Shown one piece after another: positions 17,510 through 27,476 of a stretch of 64,000 nucleotides of DNA. Position 1 is the first letter of the stretch. Every line of letters starts with the position of its first letter. Both the position numbers and the translations under genes were made by a program. Origin of the DNA: Ignavibacteriales bacterium (GTDB lineage Bacteria; Bacteroidota; Ignavibacteria; Ignavibacteriales; Melioribacteraceae); contig JAIOYW010000006.1 in the NCBI GenBank assembly GCA_021740915.1, forward strand, positions 124,001 through 188,000, in the 5' to 3' direction. A model generated the notes under the pieces. It did no database searches, was not told where the DNA came from, and saw only the letters and a program-made list of their open reading frames with translations.

Positions 17510-20500
17510 ATGATCTTTCTGTTTTTGCTTCTTTTTGCTGCGTCTGTAACGCAAGCCCAGTTTAACGAGTTCAATCCGGAATATAACTGGCAGACAATCC
17601 GCGGCAAACATATTTATGTCCATTATCACCCTGAAGCCGAGAGGACAGCGGCAGTTGTTGCAAGAATTGCTGATGAAGTTTGGGACCCGATTACTTCTTT
17701 ATACGAATATGAGCCAAAAGAGGTTCATTACGTGATAAAAGATATTGATGATTATGCTAACGGAGCCACCTACTTTTTTGATAACAAAATTGAAATATGG
17801 GCTTCCTCGCTTGATTTCGATCTCCGCGGAGCGCACAACTGGCTCCGGAATGTCATCTCTCATGAATTTACGCACATGGTTCAGATACAGGCAGCTATGA
17901 AAACAGGCAGAAGAGTTCCGGCTGTTTATCTGCAATTTCTGAACTATGAAGACAAGAGAAGACCGGATATACTTTATGGCTTCCCGAATTTTATTGTATC
18001 CTATCCGCTTGCAAGTATAAATATGCCTGCATGGTTTGCTGAAGGTACTGCCCAATATATGCGCACTGAGTTTGATTACGATAATTGGGATACTCACCGC
18101 GATATGATACTCAGAAGTTACGTGCTTGACGGCAATATGCTTACCTGGAATCAGATGGGTGTTTTTGGCAAAACAAGTCTCGGTAATGAATCTGTTTATA
18201 ATTCCGGCTTCGCGCTTACCCGATATATATCGCAAAAATATGGCGAAGATAAGCTAAGAACAATCACAAAAGCTCTTGGGAATAAACTTAACTTTACGAT
18301 TGACGCTGCTATTGAAGATATTTTAGGTATTACTGGCAACGAGCTATACCTGGAATGGAAAAATTTTCTTCAGGAAGATTATGAGAAAAGAATAGCCGCG
18401 GTGAAGCAGAATATTGTTCAGGGTGAATTAATTGAGAAAGAAGGATTTGGGAATTTTTATCCGAAATTTTCAAAGGACGGCAATAAATTTCTTTACATTT
18501 CGAACAAAATGAGTGATTATTTTTCCACATCAGTTTATGAATATGACTTCCTGAAAAAAGAATCCAGACTTTTACAGACAGGCATCCGTTCTACTGTAAG
18601 CTGGTTATCAGGTGAAAAGAAAATCCTGTATTCAAAGCTGAGTGACGATAATCCTAAATGGGCAAATATTCACGATTTGTACATTTACGATATTGAGGAA
18701 GAAGAAGAAGAAAGAATCACCAGCGGGCTTAGGGCAGATAATCCTGCACTTTCACCGGATGAAAACTCTATTGTTTTTGTTTTTCAGAAAGACGGAACAT
18801 CCAATATCGGTATAGTTGGGATTGATGGTAAAAACTTCAGCCAGCTTACTAATTTCAGGGATGGAGAACAGGTTTATAATCCCAGGTTTACTCCCGATGG
18901 AAAATCAGTAATATTTGACTATTCCTATCATCACGGAAGGGATGTGGCAACTGTCGGGGTAGATGGGAATGGTTTTAGTTTCCTTTTCGACGAAAATTTT
19001 GATGAGCGAAATGCTATTATTAAGCCGGATGGTGAGATAATCTACTGCACCGATGAGACCGGAATATTTAATATATATTCCTATAATCCTGCCACAAAAG
19101 AAAAAATAAGATTAACAAACGTAACTGGCTCTGCATTTATGCCTGATATCGATTCTTCCGGGAATATTATATATGCCGGCTATACATCGACCGGCTACAA
19201 AATCTTCCGTATCACGAAGGAAGAACAGAAACTCACGGAAGATTTGAAAAGATATGAATGGATAGGAAATCCTCCTCTTTCTGCCTTCAAACCGAACGGA
19301 GATATTGATAAATTCGATATCGTATCGCTAAATGGCTTCCAGGATAGAAATATAAGCACCCCGGAATCTGAAAGATATTCCGGAAAATTTTCCGATCTCA
19401 CTTTTTTCCCGCTCATCAGATTTGATAATTATAATATTTCAAATTCTGGTCTCGATAAGATCAAACCAGGACTTTTCTTCACCTCTTCCGATATGCTGAA
19501 CCGCTATTCGATATTTGGAGGCGCTTCATTTAATAAAAGATTTGAGCGAGATGTATTCCTCTCATTCGAATACCGCAACAAACTCCCTTTGCTCTATGAT
19601 CTGGGGTTAAAACCTGAAATTGTGCTTGATTTATATAGTATCAGCCGCAAGACGAATGCCGATATTCTTTTCGGTGTTGATTCCACGGGTGGAGTAGTCC
19701 GCCCCGATTATATAATACCGACAGATGTAACTTATAATCTCTTTGAATTTGATATTGCTGCCCGCCACCGTATTTTTGCCAGAGGCAATCAGATTGAATT
19801 CCGCTTCATTTTCAGCAGATATTCTGCGGAATTAGGAAGTTTTATTTTACCTACCACACCGCCGTTACTTTATCCGACAACTAACGATGTTTATTTTATC
19901 GGTAAAAATCTTCAGTTTAAGTATTCGCACGAGTCAAATGTTCCTTATCTGGACTCTGATATAAATCCCATCGGCAGGGATATCGATTTTACTTATAATT
20001 ATGAGATCAATAAAATCAATACTGAAGGCGAATATGAAGTGGCTGACGGGGTTTTAAAACCCCTTTATGAAAATGTTAATTTTCACAGGGTTGAACTTGA
20101 CTGGAAAGAACATATCAAAACATTTGACCGCCACACGCTTTCTTTCCGTTTGCGCACAGGAACTATCTTTGGACCTGCTCAGGATGATTTCTTTGATTTC
20201 TATCTGGGAGGACTGATAGGGATGAGGGGTTATCCTTTCTATGCAATCAGCGGAAATGAACTGGCATGGTTGAATGTCACCTACAGAATGCCTCTTTTCA
20301 GGAATATTGATGCACGATTAGCTCATCTTTATATTGATAAAATATTTCTTTCTGTTTTCGGCGATTATGGAAATGCCTGGACGGGGAAAATTCCTTCGCA
20401 GACCGACTTTAAAAAGGGAGCAGGCGCCGAATTGAGGATTAAAATGGAATCGTTCTACCTTTTCCCTACAAGTGTATTTTTCAGCGCTGCTTATGCTTTT

Positions 20501-20593
20501 GATTCTTATGACCGTGTTGTCAGGGATCAGGTTGTTAAATATGGTAAAGAATGGCAGTTCTATGGTGGAATTCTTTTCGACTTTAGTTTTTAA
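17510..20593 (+). CDS. Peptidase-MA / TolB-propeller / Omp85-type barrel protein
   Basis: A 1027-residue outer-membrane protein in three parts. After a signal peptide (about 1-17), residues 20-280 form a gluzincin-like domain with HEFTH and a downstream WFAEGTAQYM Glu, matching peptidase MA proteins. Residues about 300-590 are PD40/TolB-like propeller blades (SPDENSIVFV, TPDGKSVIFDYS). The last third (about 620-1027) looks like a surface-antigen (Omp85/BamA) barrel, including the LIGMRGYPFYAISG loop motif and a C-terminal strand ending in Phe. It lies 33 nt after the M6-like gene and overlaps the next start. Probably a surface peptidase or assembly factor; substrate unknown. Confidence 0.8.
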   Translation: MIFLFLLLFAASVTQAQFNEFNPEYNWQTIRGKHIYVHYHPEAERTAAVVARIADEVWDPITSLYEYEPKEVHYVIKDIDDYANGATYFFDNKIEIWASSLDFDLRGAHNWLRNVISHEFTHMVQIQAAMKTGRRVPAVYLQFLNYEDKRRPDILYGFPNFIVSYPLASINMPAWFAEGTAQYMRTEFDYDNWDTHRDMILRSYVLDGNMLTWNQMGVFGKTSLGNESVYNSGFALTRYISQKYGEDKLRTITKALGNKLNFTIDAAIEDILGITGNELYLEWKNFLQEDYEKRIAAVKQNIVQGELIEKEGFGNFYPKFSKDGNKFLYISNKMSDYFSTSVYEYDFLKKESRLLQTGIRSTVSWLSGEKKILYSKLSDDNPKWANIHDLYIYDIEEEEEERITSGLRADNPALSPDENSIVFVFQKDGTSNIGIVGIDGKNFSQLTNFRDGEQVYNPRFTPDGKSVIFDYSYHHGRDVATVGVDGNGFSFLFDENFDERNAIIKPDGEIIYCTDETGIFNIYSYNPATKEKIRLTNVTGSAFMPDIDSSGNIIYAGYTSTGYKIFRITKEEQKLTEDLKRYEWIGNPPLSAFKPNGDIDKFDIVSLNGFQDRNISTPESERYSGKFSDLTFFPLIRFDNYNISNSGLDKIKPGLFFTSSDMLNRYSIFGGASFNKRFERDVFLSFEYRNKLPLLYDLGLKPEIVLDLYSISRKTNADILFGVDSTGGVVRPDYIIPTDVTYNLFEFDIAARHRIFARGNQIEFRFIFSRYSAELGSFILPTTPPLLYPTTNDVYFIGKNLQFKYSHESNVPYLDSDINPIGRDIDFTYNYEINKINTEGEYEVADGVLKPLYENVNFHRVELDWKEHIKTFDRHTLSFRLRTGTIFGPAQDDFFDFYLGGLIGMRGYPFYAISGNELAWLNVTYRMPLFRNIDARLAHLYIDKIFLSVFGDYGNAWTGKIPSQTDFKKGAGAELRIKMESFYLFPTSVFFSAAYAFDSYDRVVRDQVVKYGKEWQFYGGILFDFSF

Positions 20594-20604
20594 TGGAGAA
20601 ATTA

Positions 20605-21474
20605 ATGAAGAAAGTTTTGTTTGGGTTATTCTTATTTATTTCCTCAGGCATTGTCGCTCAGGAAAAAACTGGTGAAACACTTTCAGGAAACCTGGCGCTG
20701 GATTCGAAAATTGCATTCGATCAAACATATTCGCCTAACGGACTTGATGCTGAGGGATTTGAAAGAAAATCTCCGCTGATTGCCGGGCTGCTTTCTTTTG
20801 CAGTTCCTGGTGCCGGGGAATTTTATTCCGGGAGCTATATTAAATCCGCCATTTTCTTTGCTGTTGAGGTCGCTGCCATTGCTACAGGACTTGCCTACGA
20901 CTCCAAAGGTGATGATCAGACAGATTTTTTTGAAGGTTTTGCCGATACACACTGGAAAGCCTATCTTTATGCAAGATGGACGGAAGCCAACCTTCAGACA
21001 TTGAATGCAAATCTTGATCCTGCTGATTATCCCGGACTTTTTTACGATAATGAAAGGACAAGAGTAAATTGGGCTGTCCTGAACAGAATGGAGGATGATA
21101 TTGGCGGATATTATTCGCATCGTCTTGCTCCCTATGGCGACCAGCAATATTATGAGATGATTGGGAAATATTCTCAGTTTAATCCCGGATGGGATGATTT
21201 CGGTGATGAAACCACTCCTTTTGTTTACGGAAATCCGGTTACCCCGCGTTTTACTTATTATACAGGTGAAAGGGCAAAAGCGAATGATTATTACAGTATT
21301 GCCAAGACGGCAGTTATTATTGTTGTTACAAATCATATCTTAAGCACATTCGATGCTGCATGGACAGCAATGCGACATAACCGGGCTGTTGAGATGGGCG
21401 TGGATCTCAAACGGAAGAATATAGGTTATGATTTCGTATATTATCCACAGTTTAATCTTAAAATTAATTTTTAA
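20605..21474 (+). CDS. DUF5683-like secreted or membrane protein
   Basis: A 289-residue protein with a signal peptide (MKKVLFGLFLFISSGIVAQ) and an SPLIAGLLSFAVPGAGEFYSG segment followed by a hydrophobic stretch, resembling the DUF5683 family of Bacteroidota. A second hydrophobic segment near AKTAVIIVVTNHILSTFDAAW completes the pattern. Function unknown. The ATG at 20605 is preferred over 20593 because GGAG lies six bases upstream of it and it gives a clean signal peptide. It is the last envelope gene before der and belongs to the porU-porV block. Confidence 0.7.
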   Translation: MKKVLFGLFLFISSGIVAQEKTGETLSGNLALDSKIAFDQTYSPNGLDAEGFERKSPLIAGLLSFAVPGAGEFYSGSYIKSAIFFAVEVAAIATGLAYDSKGDDQTDFFEGFADTHWKAYLYARWTEANLQTLNANLDPADYPGLFYDNERTRVNWAVLNRMEDDIGGYYSHRLAPYGDQQYYEMIGKYSQFNPGWDDFGDETTPFVYGNPVTPRFTYYTGERAKANDYYSIAKTAVIIVVTNHILSTFDAAWTAMRHNRAVEMGVDLKRKNIGYDFVYYPQFNLKINF

Positions 21475-21479
21475 TCAAA

Positions 21480-22793
21480 ATGATATCACCACTTATCGTA
21501 ATTGTTGGAAGACCGAATGTCGGTAAATCCACTCTTTTTAACCGCCTGACAAAAAGCAACAACGCTATCGTTGATGATGTGAGCGGCGTAACGCGTGACA
21601 GGATTTATGGGGAATATGACTGGAACGGCAGGGTTTTCAAAGTTATGGATACTGGCGGATACGTACCCGACAGCGATGATAAGTTCGAAGCTGCAATAAG
21701 AGAACAGGTAGAAATTTCCCTCACCGAAGCGGATGTTATTCTCTTTGTTACCGATGCGCGGACAGGAATAACCCCGATAGATAACGAAGTCGCCAAATTG
21801 CTTCGAAGATCGAACAAGCCTATATATTTGCTGGTCAATAAGGTTGATAATACTGAAATGACTTTTTACAAAGCTGATTTTTATTCGCTCGGCATTGAAA
21901 ATGTGCATGATATTTCAGCAATGAGTGGCAGAAATCTCGGTGATCTTCTTGATGACATATCATCCAACTTTACCGACGTGCCCGGCTCCGGAGATGAAGA
22001 CATCCGTCTGAAAATTGCTATTCTTGGAAAACCCAATGTTGGAAAATCATCTCTTACAAATGCTCTCCTGGGCTTTGAAAGGTCAATCGTTACTGATATC
22101 CCCGGTACCACAAGGGACAGTATTAATTCCATCCTTAAATATTACGGTGAGGAAATTGTACTTATCGATACTGCCGGCTTACGCCGAAAAGCACGGGTTC
22201 AGGAAAACATTGAATTTTTCTCCAACGTCAGAACCTATCGTGCTCTTTGGGAATGTGATGTTGCAGTAATTCTTATTGATGCAACCGAAGGTCTTGATAA
22301 ACAAGACACACGAATTATTTACGAGGCTGTCCAGCGGCGTAAGGGCATTGTTATCGGAGTTAACAAGTGGGATCTGATCGAGAAAGAAACTAATACTGCC
22401 AGGGAGTTTGAACTGGATATCAGGGAAAAACTTGGTCCGGCTGGTCACGCGCCAATATTATTTATCTCTGCACTCACAAAGCAGCGGATAATTAAAATTA
22501 TTGAAACCGCAAAACTTGTTAATGAGAAAAGAAAAACCAAGATTTCCACAAGTGAACTCAACGATGCGCTGCTCCCGGTTATTGCCCAGATAACCCCGCC
22601 GGCTGCCGCCACCGGGCGTGAGATAAAAATTAAGTACATCACTCAGGTTGGTGATCATTATCCTATATTCTTATTCTTCGCTAATGACGTTAAGTTTATT
22701 CCCGAAAGTTACCGGCGCTTTCTTGAAAACACAATCCGAACCAAATTTGGTTTTGAAGGCGTGCCGATGACCGTGAGTTTTAAGGAAAAGTAA
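21480..22793 (+). CDS. der: Ribosome-assembly GTPase Der (EngA)
   Basis: A 437-residue tandem GTPase needed for 50S subunit maturation. The two G domains show GRPNVGKST (about 9-17) and GKPNVGKSS (about 181-189), each with DxxG (DTGG, DTAG) and NKxD (NKVD, NKWD) motifs, followed by the C-terminal KH-like domain. It starts 5 nt after the DUF5683-like gene, so it is probably transcribed with the envelope block upstream. Confidence 0.97.
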   Translation: MISPLIVIVGRPNVGKSTLFNRLTKSNNAIVDDVSGVTRDRIYGEYDWNGRVFKVMDTGGYVPDSDDKFEAAIREQVEISLTEADVILFVTDARTGITPIDNEVAKLLRRSNKPIYLLVNKVDNTEMTFYKADFYSLGIENVHDISAMSGRNLGDLLDDISSNFTDVPGSGDEDIRLKIAILGKPNVGKSSLTNALLGFERSIVTDIPGTTRDSINSILKYYGEEIVLIDTAGLRRKARVQENIEFFSNVRTYRALWECDVAVILIDATEGLDKQDTRIIYEAVQRRKGIVIGVNKWDLIEKETNTAREFELDIREKLGPAGHAPILFISALTKQRIIKIIETAKLVNEKRKTKISTSELNDALLPVIAQITPPAAATGREIKIKYITQVGDHYPIFLFFANDVKFIPESYRRFLENTIRTKFGFEGVPMTVSFKEK

Positions 22794-23493
22794 TTTTTTA
22801 TCTTTGTAAATAAAAATCCATTCAGCGGAGGGCTTGATCAATTTAAATCAGTTAAAATCCTCGGCATTATTACGTATTAAGAGAAATTAACATCCCTACG
22901 AATCATCTTATTTAATCCTGAAAATTCCTTTATATTTTTACATTTATTACTCTGTTGAAAGCTTTTGTGCCTGGACTTATTCGAATTTACTGAAAATTCA
23001 TTTTCTGAGCCAGTGCTTTTCCCTGTCCAGAGTATTAATAAAATTCTCAAAACTCAAAGCTCCTGTCAGCCGAAATAGAATAGAATCCCGGGAAATGATA
23101 AATTCACAGCAAAAGCATGGCGGTTTTTATAAATCTATTCTGTTAAACGAAGAATTAATTCAAGACAATCATTTCGGATTGCTTTCTGTTTTTTTTATCA
23201 ATCACTTTCCAGAAGCTAGAAGGTTAGTTGGAATTCTCCCGCAATCAGACCTTGTTCTTACCACTCTTTTGCCATTTAATTGTGTCTGATTATAATTAAT
23301 GCTCAAGACGTTGCAGGGAGATTGATTTTGTAAGCAGTTAGATTATCCATCCAAGTCATCGAGCACACATTTGTAGAAAAAATCTCCGTGTATCATAAAT
23401 CACACTTCGCATAAATATGCGATTGAATACCAGTGCCTGAATAATGAAATTTGGGAAAATTTATTATTTCTTTAATCACAAAAAGGGGTTTTT
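22794..23493. other. Intergenic region of 700 bp, no supported gene
   Basis: This stretch between der and the first dockerin gene holds no convincing coding sequence. A 64-codon frame at 23095-23289 has no ribosome site and no recognisable pattern. No strong terminator is seen after der. AAAAAGGGG just before 23494 is the ribosome site of the next gene, and its promoter probably lies in the last 150 bp. Confidence 0.5.
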
Positions 23494-26013
23494 ATGAAAC
23501 GACTTTTGTTCACATTTCTAGTGCTTTTTTTATTTCAAAATTTACATGCCCAAAATCAATATCATGAGACGCGAATACTCAATGAATCGAATCCGGCTTC
23601 TTACTCGATATCTCCGGATGGGAATTGGGCAGTTGCCGGCTTGAGAAAAAATACATCAAATGGAATTACCGGAGCCGGTGAAGTAGAAATATTTAAAAGA
23701 AGCGGAGATACGTGGCAGTTATATCAGACATTACATTCACCCAACCCGATAGAAAATGGAGAATTTGGTAGCATTGTAAAAATTTCATACACAACTTTAA
23801 TTGTATCTGAGGTGGCTTCCGCTGATAATAATCCTGGTAAGGTACACACGTTCTTATTTAACTCGGAGGGAAGCTGGGTACTTGTGAATACCATGGATAA
23901 TTTAATTTGTCGTTCCATTGATCTATATGAGGAAGAATATAGTACCGGCAAATATATGGGAATCGGTTGGTATGGCGCCGATTTTTCATCTAATGCAACA
24001 ACTTATTACTATTCGTCATCAACAAACACCTGGAACCAGGAGGCAAATTTTACAGGAGGCAGTGGATTCGCAAGAAGAGTCGCAATAACACCAAATTACT
24101 TTGCAGTATGTAACTATTCGGCGAATGTGGGTTCAGTAATTAATGCAGGTGCAGTATCCTTATATCAATATGGGGCAAATGGCTGGTCAATTATCGACAC
24201 ACTGATTTCTGAAACACCATATACAAACCAGCGTTATGGATATTCACTGGATCTTACTCAGGATTATATAGCGGTCGGAACCTATCCGGTTTCGCAGGAC
24301 AGCATTGACTTCGTTTATCTTTATAATCTTAATCAGGGAAATCCAAGTCTGAAGAAAGTATTACAGACAACCGTCAATCCGGGTACTGCCCATTACGGTT
24401 ATTCAGTTGCATTAAACGGGGACAGATTACTCATTGGTGCACCATTGCAGACTCATGAGAATGCGTGGAATGACAACCAGGGCTCAGCTTATCTTTATAA
24501 AATAAGTGAATATAACGTGTTTCTGGAGCATGAATTCTATGAACCGGTCACACAGCCTGGTGGTCCTGAAGTATATGGACTGGATGTTATCCTCAATCAG
24601 GATTATCTCGCAATAGCGAACAGTTTGGTTTGGGAACCGGAAAACCTTTATATCTATTCCGGTTTTGGGGATAACTATCTTATGACAGTTGGTTCGCCTG
24701 TCTTAGTTCCGGAAATAGGTGATACTGCTTACGTGGATATTTTTATACATTTGCCGGAAGGAGAATCGATTAGTTCAGCCGAATTGCCTGTTTATCTTGG
24801 TTTGCCGACAAATGTCGGACAACTCGTCGGTTTCGAGACGGAAGGTACATTGGTGGGTGATAATAATTGGATTTCAGAATTCAATCAGTTGGCGGGAGTG
24901 AATATCTACCATACAGCTTTTGCCGGTGCAACAGAAATTTCGGGATACGGAAAATTCGTCACACTAAAAATTGCAGTGCCAAATTCGACAGAAGACAAAC
25001 CTTACTCTATCCGCATAGATAATTCTTATGGGGATATTGTTTTTGATGATGGAAACGGTTATACCCTCAAAAGGTTAAATGGGATATTGAAAATTCACCA
25101 CGCTCTGGTTGGGGATGTGGATCTGAATGGAACTGTGCAGGCTTATGATGCATCATATATTTTGAAGTATCTCGCCGGATCACAATCATTGAATGAACTG
25201 CAGTTGTTCAATGCTGATGCATCCGCAAATGATACTGTATCTGCTTTCGATGCATCACTGGTGCTGATGTACAAGGTTGGAATAATTGATGTTTTGCCCT
25301 ATACCGATCCAATCCCTGCTTCAGGTGAAATATTAATGCAGGATATTCCAATAGCTGCCAACCAGATAATCAGTCTGCCCATAAATATAATTAACGGCTC
25401 AAATATTTATTCTTTCGAATCAAAAGTTAATTACGATAAAAATGTATTGAAATTCGAGGGGTTTGAATCGTCAGAGAATCTGAGTGGTTTTGTTGTTGAG
25501 GTAATAGAGGACTCCGAATCAATCAGTATTTTTGCTGCTTCTTCTTCGTCGGAGATATCAGAAGGTTCCTTTTTTAATTTGAAATTCTCATTAAAAGAAG
25601 GATTGACTGACGGAAGTTCAGTTGTTGAGATGTCCAGATTAAGATTTAATGAAAATCCTGAAGTCGAAAATGCAGGCAGCTCAGTACTTACAATTGTAAC
25701 AGGGATTGAGGATGAAAGTAAGAATATCCCGAAAGAATTTTCATTATCCCAGAATTATCCGAATCCATTTAATCCATCAACAACGATTGCTTATTCTTTA
25801 CCGGAAGCAAGTAATGTTAACATCACAATCTTTAATGCTTTGGGTCAGATTGTTGAGAGTCTTGTTGATGCATCCTATTCAGCAGGGGTTTACACATATA
25901 GTTGGAATGCTTCTGATATGGCGAGCGGAATATATTTGATGAAAATATCAGCGCGTGGAAATAAGACAGGAAAGAATTTTGTTGAAATCAGAAAGATGAT
26001 GCTCTTAAAATAG
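23494..26013 (+). CDS. Secreted beta-propeller/dockerin protein with T9SS sorting domain
   Basis: An 839-residue exported protein with a signal peptide (about 1-19, ending LHAQ). Residues about 20-390 contain repeats of the FG-GAP/integrin-like type (GYSLDLTQDYIAVG, GYSVALNGDRLLIGAP). A type I dockerin-like module follows (GDVDLNGTVQAYDA and ADASANDTVSAFDA calcium loops, about 547-607), then a cohesin-like beta domain (about 610-730). The last about 90 residues are a type A T9SS sorting domain starting NYPNPFNPSTTI and ending KMMLLK. It is presumably exported through the PorU/PorV system. The terminator after it is duplicated at 31616. Confidence 0.82.
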   Translation: MKRLLFTFLVLFLFQNLHAQNQYHETRILNESNPASYSISPDGNWAVAGLRKNTSNGITGAGEVEIFKRSGDTWQLYQTLHSPNPIENGEFGSIVKISYTTLIVSEVASADNNPGKVHTFLFNSEGSWVLVNTMDNLICRSIDLYEEEYSTGKYMGIGWYGADFSSNATTYYYSSSTNTWNQEANFTGGSGFARRVAITPNYFAVCNYSANVGSVINAGAVSLYQYGANGWSIIDTLISETPYTNQRYGYSLDLTQDYIAVGTYPVSQDSIDFVYLYNLNQGNPSLKKVLQTTVNPGTAHYGYSVALNGDRLLIGAPLQTHENAWNDNQGSAYLYKISEYNVFLEHEFYEPVTQPGGPEVYGLDVILNQDYLAIANSLVWEPENLYIYSGFGDNYLMTVGSPVLVPEIGDTAYVDIFIHLPEGESISSAELPVYLGLPTNVGQLVGFETEGTLVGDNNWISEFNQLAGVNIYHTAFAGATEISGYGKFVTLKIAVPNSTEDKPYSIRIDNSYGDIVFDDGNGYTLKRLNGILKIHHALVGDVDLNGTVQAYDASYILKYLAGSQSLNELQLFNADASANDTVSAFDASLVLMYKVGIIDVLPYTDPIPASGEILMQDIPIAANQIISLPINIINGSNIYSFESKVNYDKNVLKFEGFESSENLSGFVVEVIEDSESISIFAASSSSEISEGSFFNLKFSLKEGLTDGSSVVEMSRLRFNENPEVENAGSSVLTIVTGIEDESKNIPKEFSLSQNYPNPFNPSTTIAYSLPEASNVNITIFNALGQIVESLVDASYSAGVYTYSWNASDMASGIYLMKISARGNKTGKNFVEIRKMMLLK

Positions 26014-26063
26014 TGTAAAATGTGCCGCTCTTTCCTTGTGAAAGAGCGGTATTTTTATTGTTT
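26007..26063 (+). repeat. 57-bp direct repeat, copy 1
   Basis: Spans the last Lys codon and stop of the gene ending at 26013 plus its terminator. It matches 31598-31654 with a single mismatch seen (A/G in the hairpin). The codons just upstream (KMMLLK) are also similar in both copies. Confidence 0.9.
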
Positions 26064-26065
26064 TA
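26025..26065 (+). terminator. Rho-independent terminator (repeat copy 1)
   Basis: A perfect 10-bp stem (CCGCTCTTTC at 26025-26034, GAAAGAGCGG at 26040-26049) with a 5-nt loop is followed by a T-rich tract. It ends the gene at 23494-26013. Confidence 0.88.
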
Positions 26066-26364
26066 TTGTCTAATAGTAGTGTAAAAAGTCTTGTGTACAT
26101 GTAAAAACAAATAATTCAAAAGGAATAAAGGAGGGTCTCCTGCCGGCTTTTTAATTTATTTTGCAGAAAAATTTTTTAATTTTATTTGAATATTCTTTCT
26201 ATTCACACAAATAATTTTACATACTCCCTAATTTTTTGAATTAATACATAATATTACTGCGGTCACTTAATTACACTATATTCGATTTTCACAATACGGA
26301 AACGCGGAAGTGTAATAATTTTACTATTTTATTAAATGTAAAATCACTATTTGTAGTTGTAAAA
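26066..26364. other. AT-rich leader region, no gene seen
   Basis: About 300 bp between the terminator and the unknown gene at 26365. It is very AT-rich and contains several TGTAAAA words (also seen just after the terminator) and a short GGAG/CTCC hairpin near 26132. No coding sequence is supported; promoter elements for the 26365 gene are likely but not resolvable by eye. Confidence 0.4.
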
Positions 26365-27435
26365 GTGAGTTTTGCAGCTAACATCCCAAATAAATCAAAA
26401 ACTTTACACACTATAAAGTTGAATAATATTAAAATATTGTTGCAACTAATCCTTGCTGGCAAATATTCCATTATGGAGCTCAACCAATTAGTAAGAAATG
26501 CCACACAAATTGCATCAGTAAGACTTTCTCAGTTAATCGCTAAAAATAAAATTCATTTCGACATTCAACCACATTCCATAAATTCAGTAGCGCTCGATTG
26601 TATCGCAGAGTTATTCAGATCAGATGAGACAAGTACTTTTCCCGAATTACTTCATTATTTCAGTGATGAAAATGACCTTGACAAATTATCAGAAATTGAA
26701 ACTTATATTGCATTTAGACGTTTAGTTTTTTCAAAATTAAATGATGGAGTCTTTAGGCTGTATAGAGAGCATGATCCAATTCTTTCTAAAATTATTAGAA
26801 ATTTAAAGTTGACACTAAAAAACAATACCATCATTTTTCAATTTGAAAAGTTTGGCGAAAAATACTTAAGCATTGTAAAAGAAGAGAAAAGAAAATTGCA
26901 TAAAGGACAAATTGATAGAGATGCATTGATCATAGAATTGTTTAAAAAATGTAGTGGCCGGGAATCGATTGGTGACCAACTCATAAAGTTAATGAACATT
27001 ATTAATGGTTTTGAAGAGTATTCAAATACAATTTCATTTATTGAAGCTGCAATTATTATTAAAGAAGTATCTTTCAAATTTTACAAAGAATCAAATAATT
27101 ATTCAGATACAAATCTTTTATTAGATAAAATTGATTTAAATATGATCTTCGACATATCTAGAAAAGAAATCAACTCAGTTTTAATAACAAACTACTTGAA
27201 TAAAAAAAAGCTTACACAATCTGAAGTGGATTCTTACCAAAAAGCTATTGAAAGCATGCTTTATAATAATTTTATATTAAATAATGGCACAGATTATACT
27301 TACTATGAATACCTAAAAGATCAATTAAAAGAATTAAGCTATGAAGATTACCGGCAATATCATCGTTTAAAATTTGAGTACTTGGCAAAAAAAGGTAAAA
27401 AGATATTGTTGGAAAATCTGCGAAATGATATTTAA
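26365..27435 (+). CDS. Unknown protein, possible regulator
   Basis: A 356-residue mostly helical, soluble protein rich in Lys, Ile and Asn. I do not recognise the family. The frame starts with GTG at 26365, with no good ribosome site; the ATG at 26473 (MELNQLVRN) is an alternative. There is no signal peptide or membrane segment. The next gene encodes a membrane protein with an anti-sigma-type zinc motif, so a sigma-factor-like or DNA-binding role is possible by position only. The gene lies in the segment bracketed by the 57-bp repeats. Confidence 0.6.
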   Translation: MSFAANIPNKSKTLHTIKLNNIKILLQLILAGKYSIMELNQLVRNATQIASVRLSQLIAKNKIHFDIQPHSINSVALDCIAELFRSDETSTFPELLHYFSDENDLDKLSEIETYIAFRRLVFSKLNDGVFRLYREHDPILSKIIRNLKLTLKNNTIIFQFEKFGEKYLSIVKEEKRKLHKGQIDRDALIIELFKKCSGRESIGDQLIKLMNIINGFEEYSNTISFIEAAIIIKEVSFKFYKESNNYSDTNLLLDKIDLNMIFDISRKEINSVLITNYLNKKKLTQSEVDSYQKAIESMLYNNFILNNGTDYTYYEYLKDQLKELSYEDYRQYHRLKFEYLAKKGKKILLENLRNDI

Positions 27436-27476
27436 TTATATTACGCAGACAAACATGGATGCAATGAATTAAAAAT

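Noticed and set aside
23095..23289. 64-codon frame on the plus strand in the der to dockerin intergenic region
   Set aside because: No ribosome site, no recognisable motif and length expected by chance.
26132..26150. GGAG/CTCC hairpin as a terminator or switch
   Set aside because: Stem of five pairs is too short to call.
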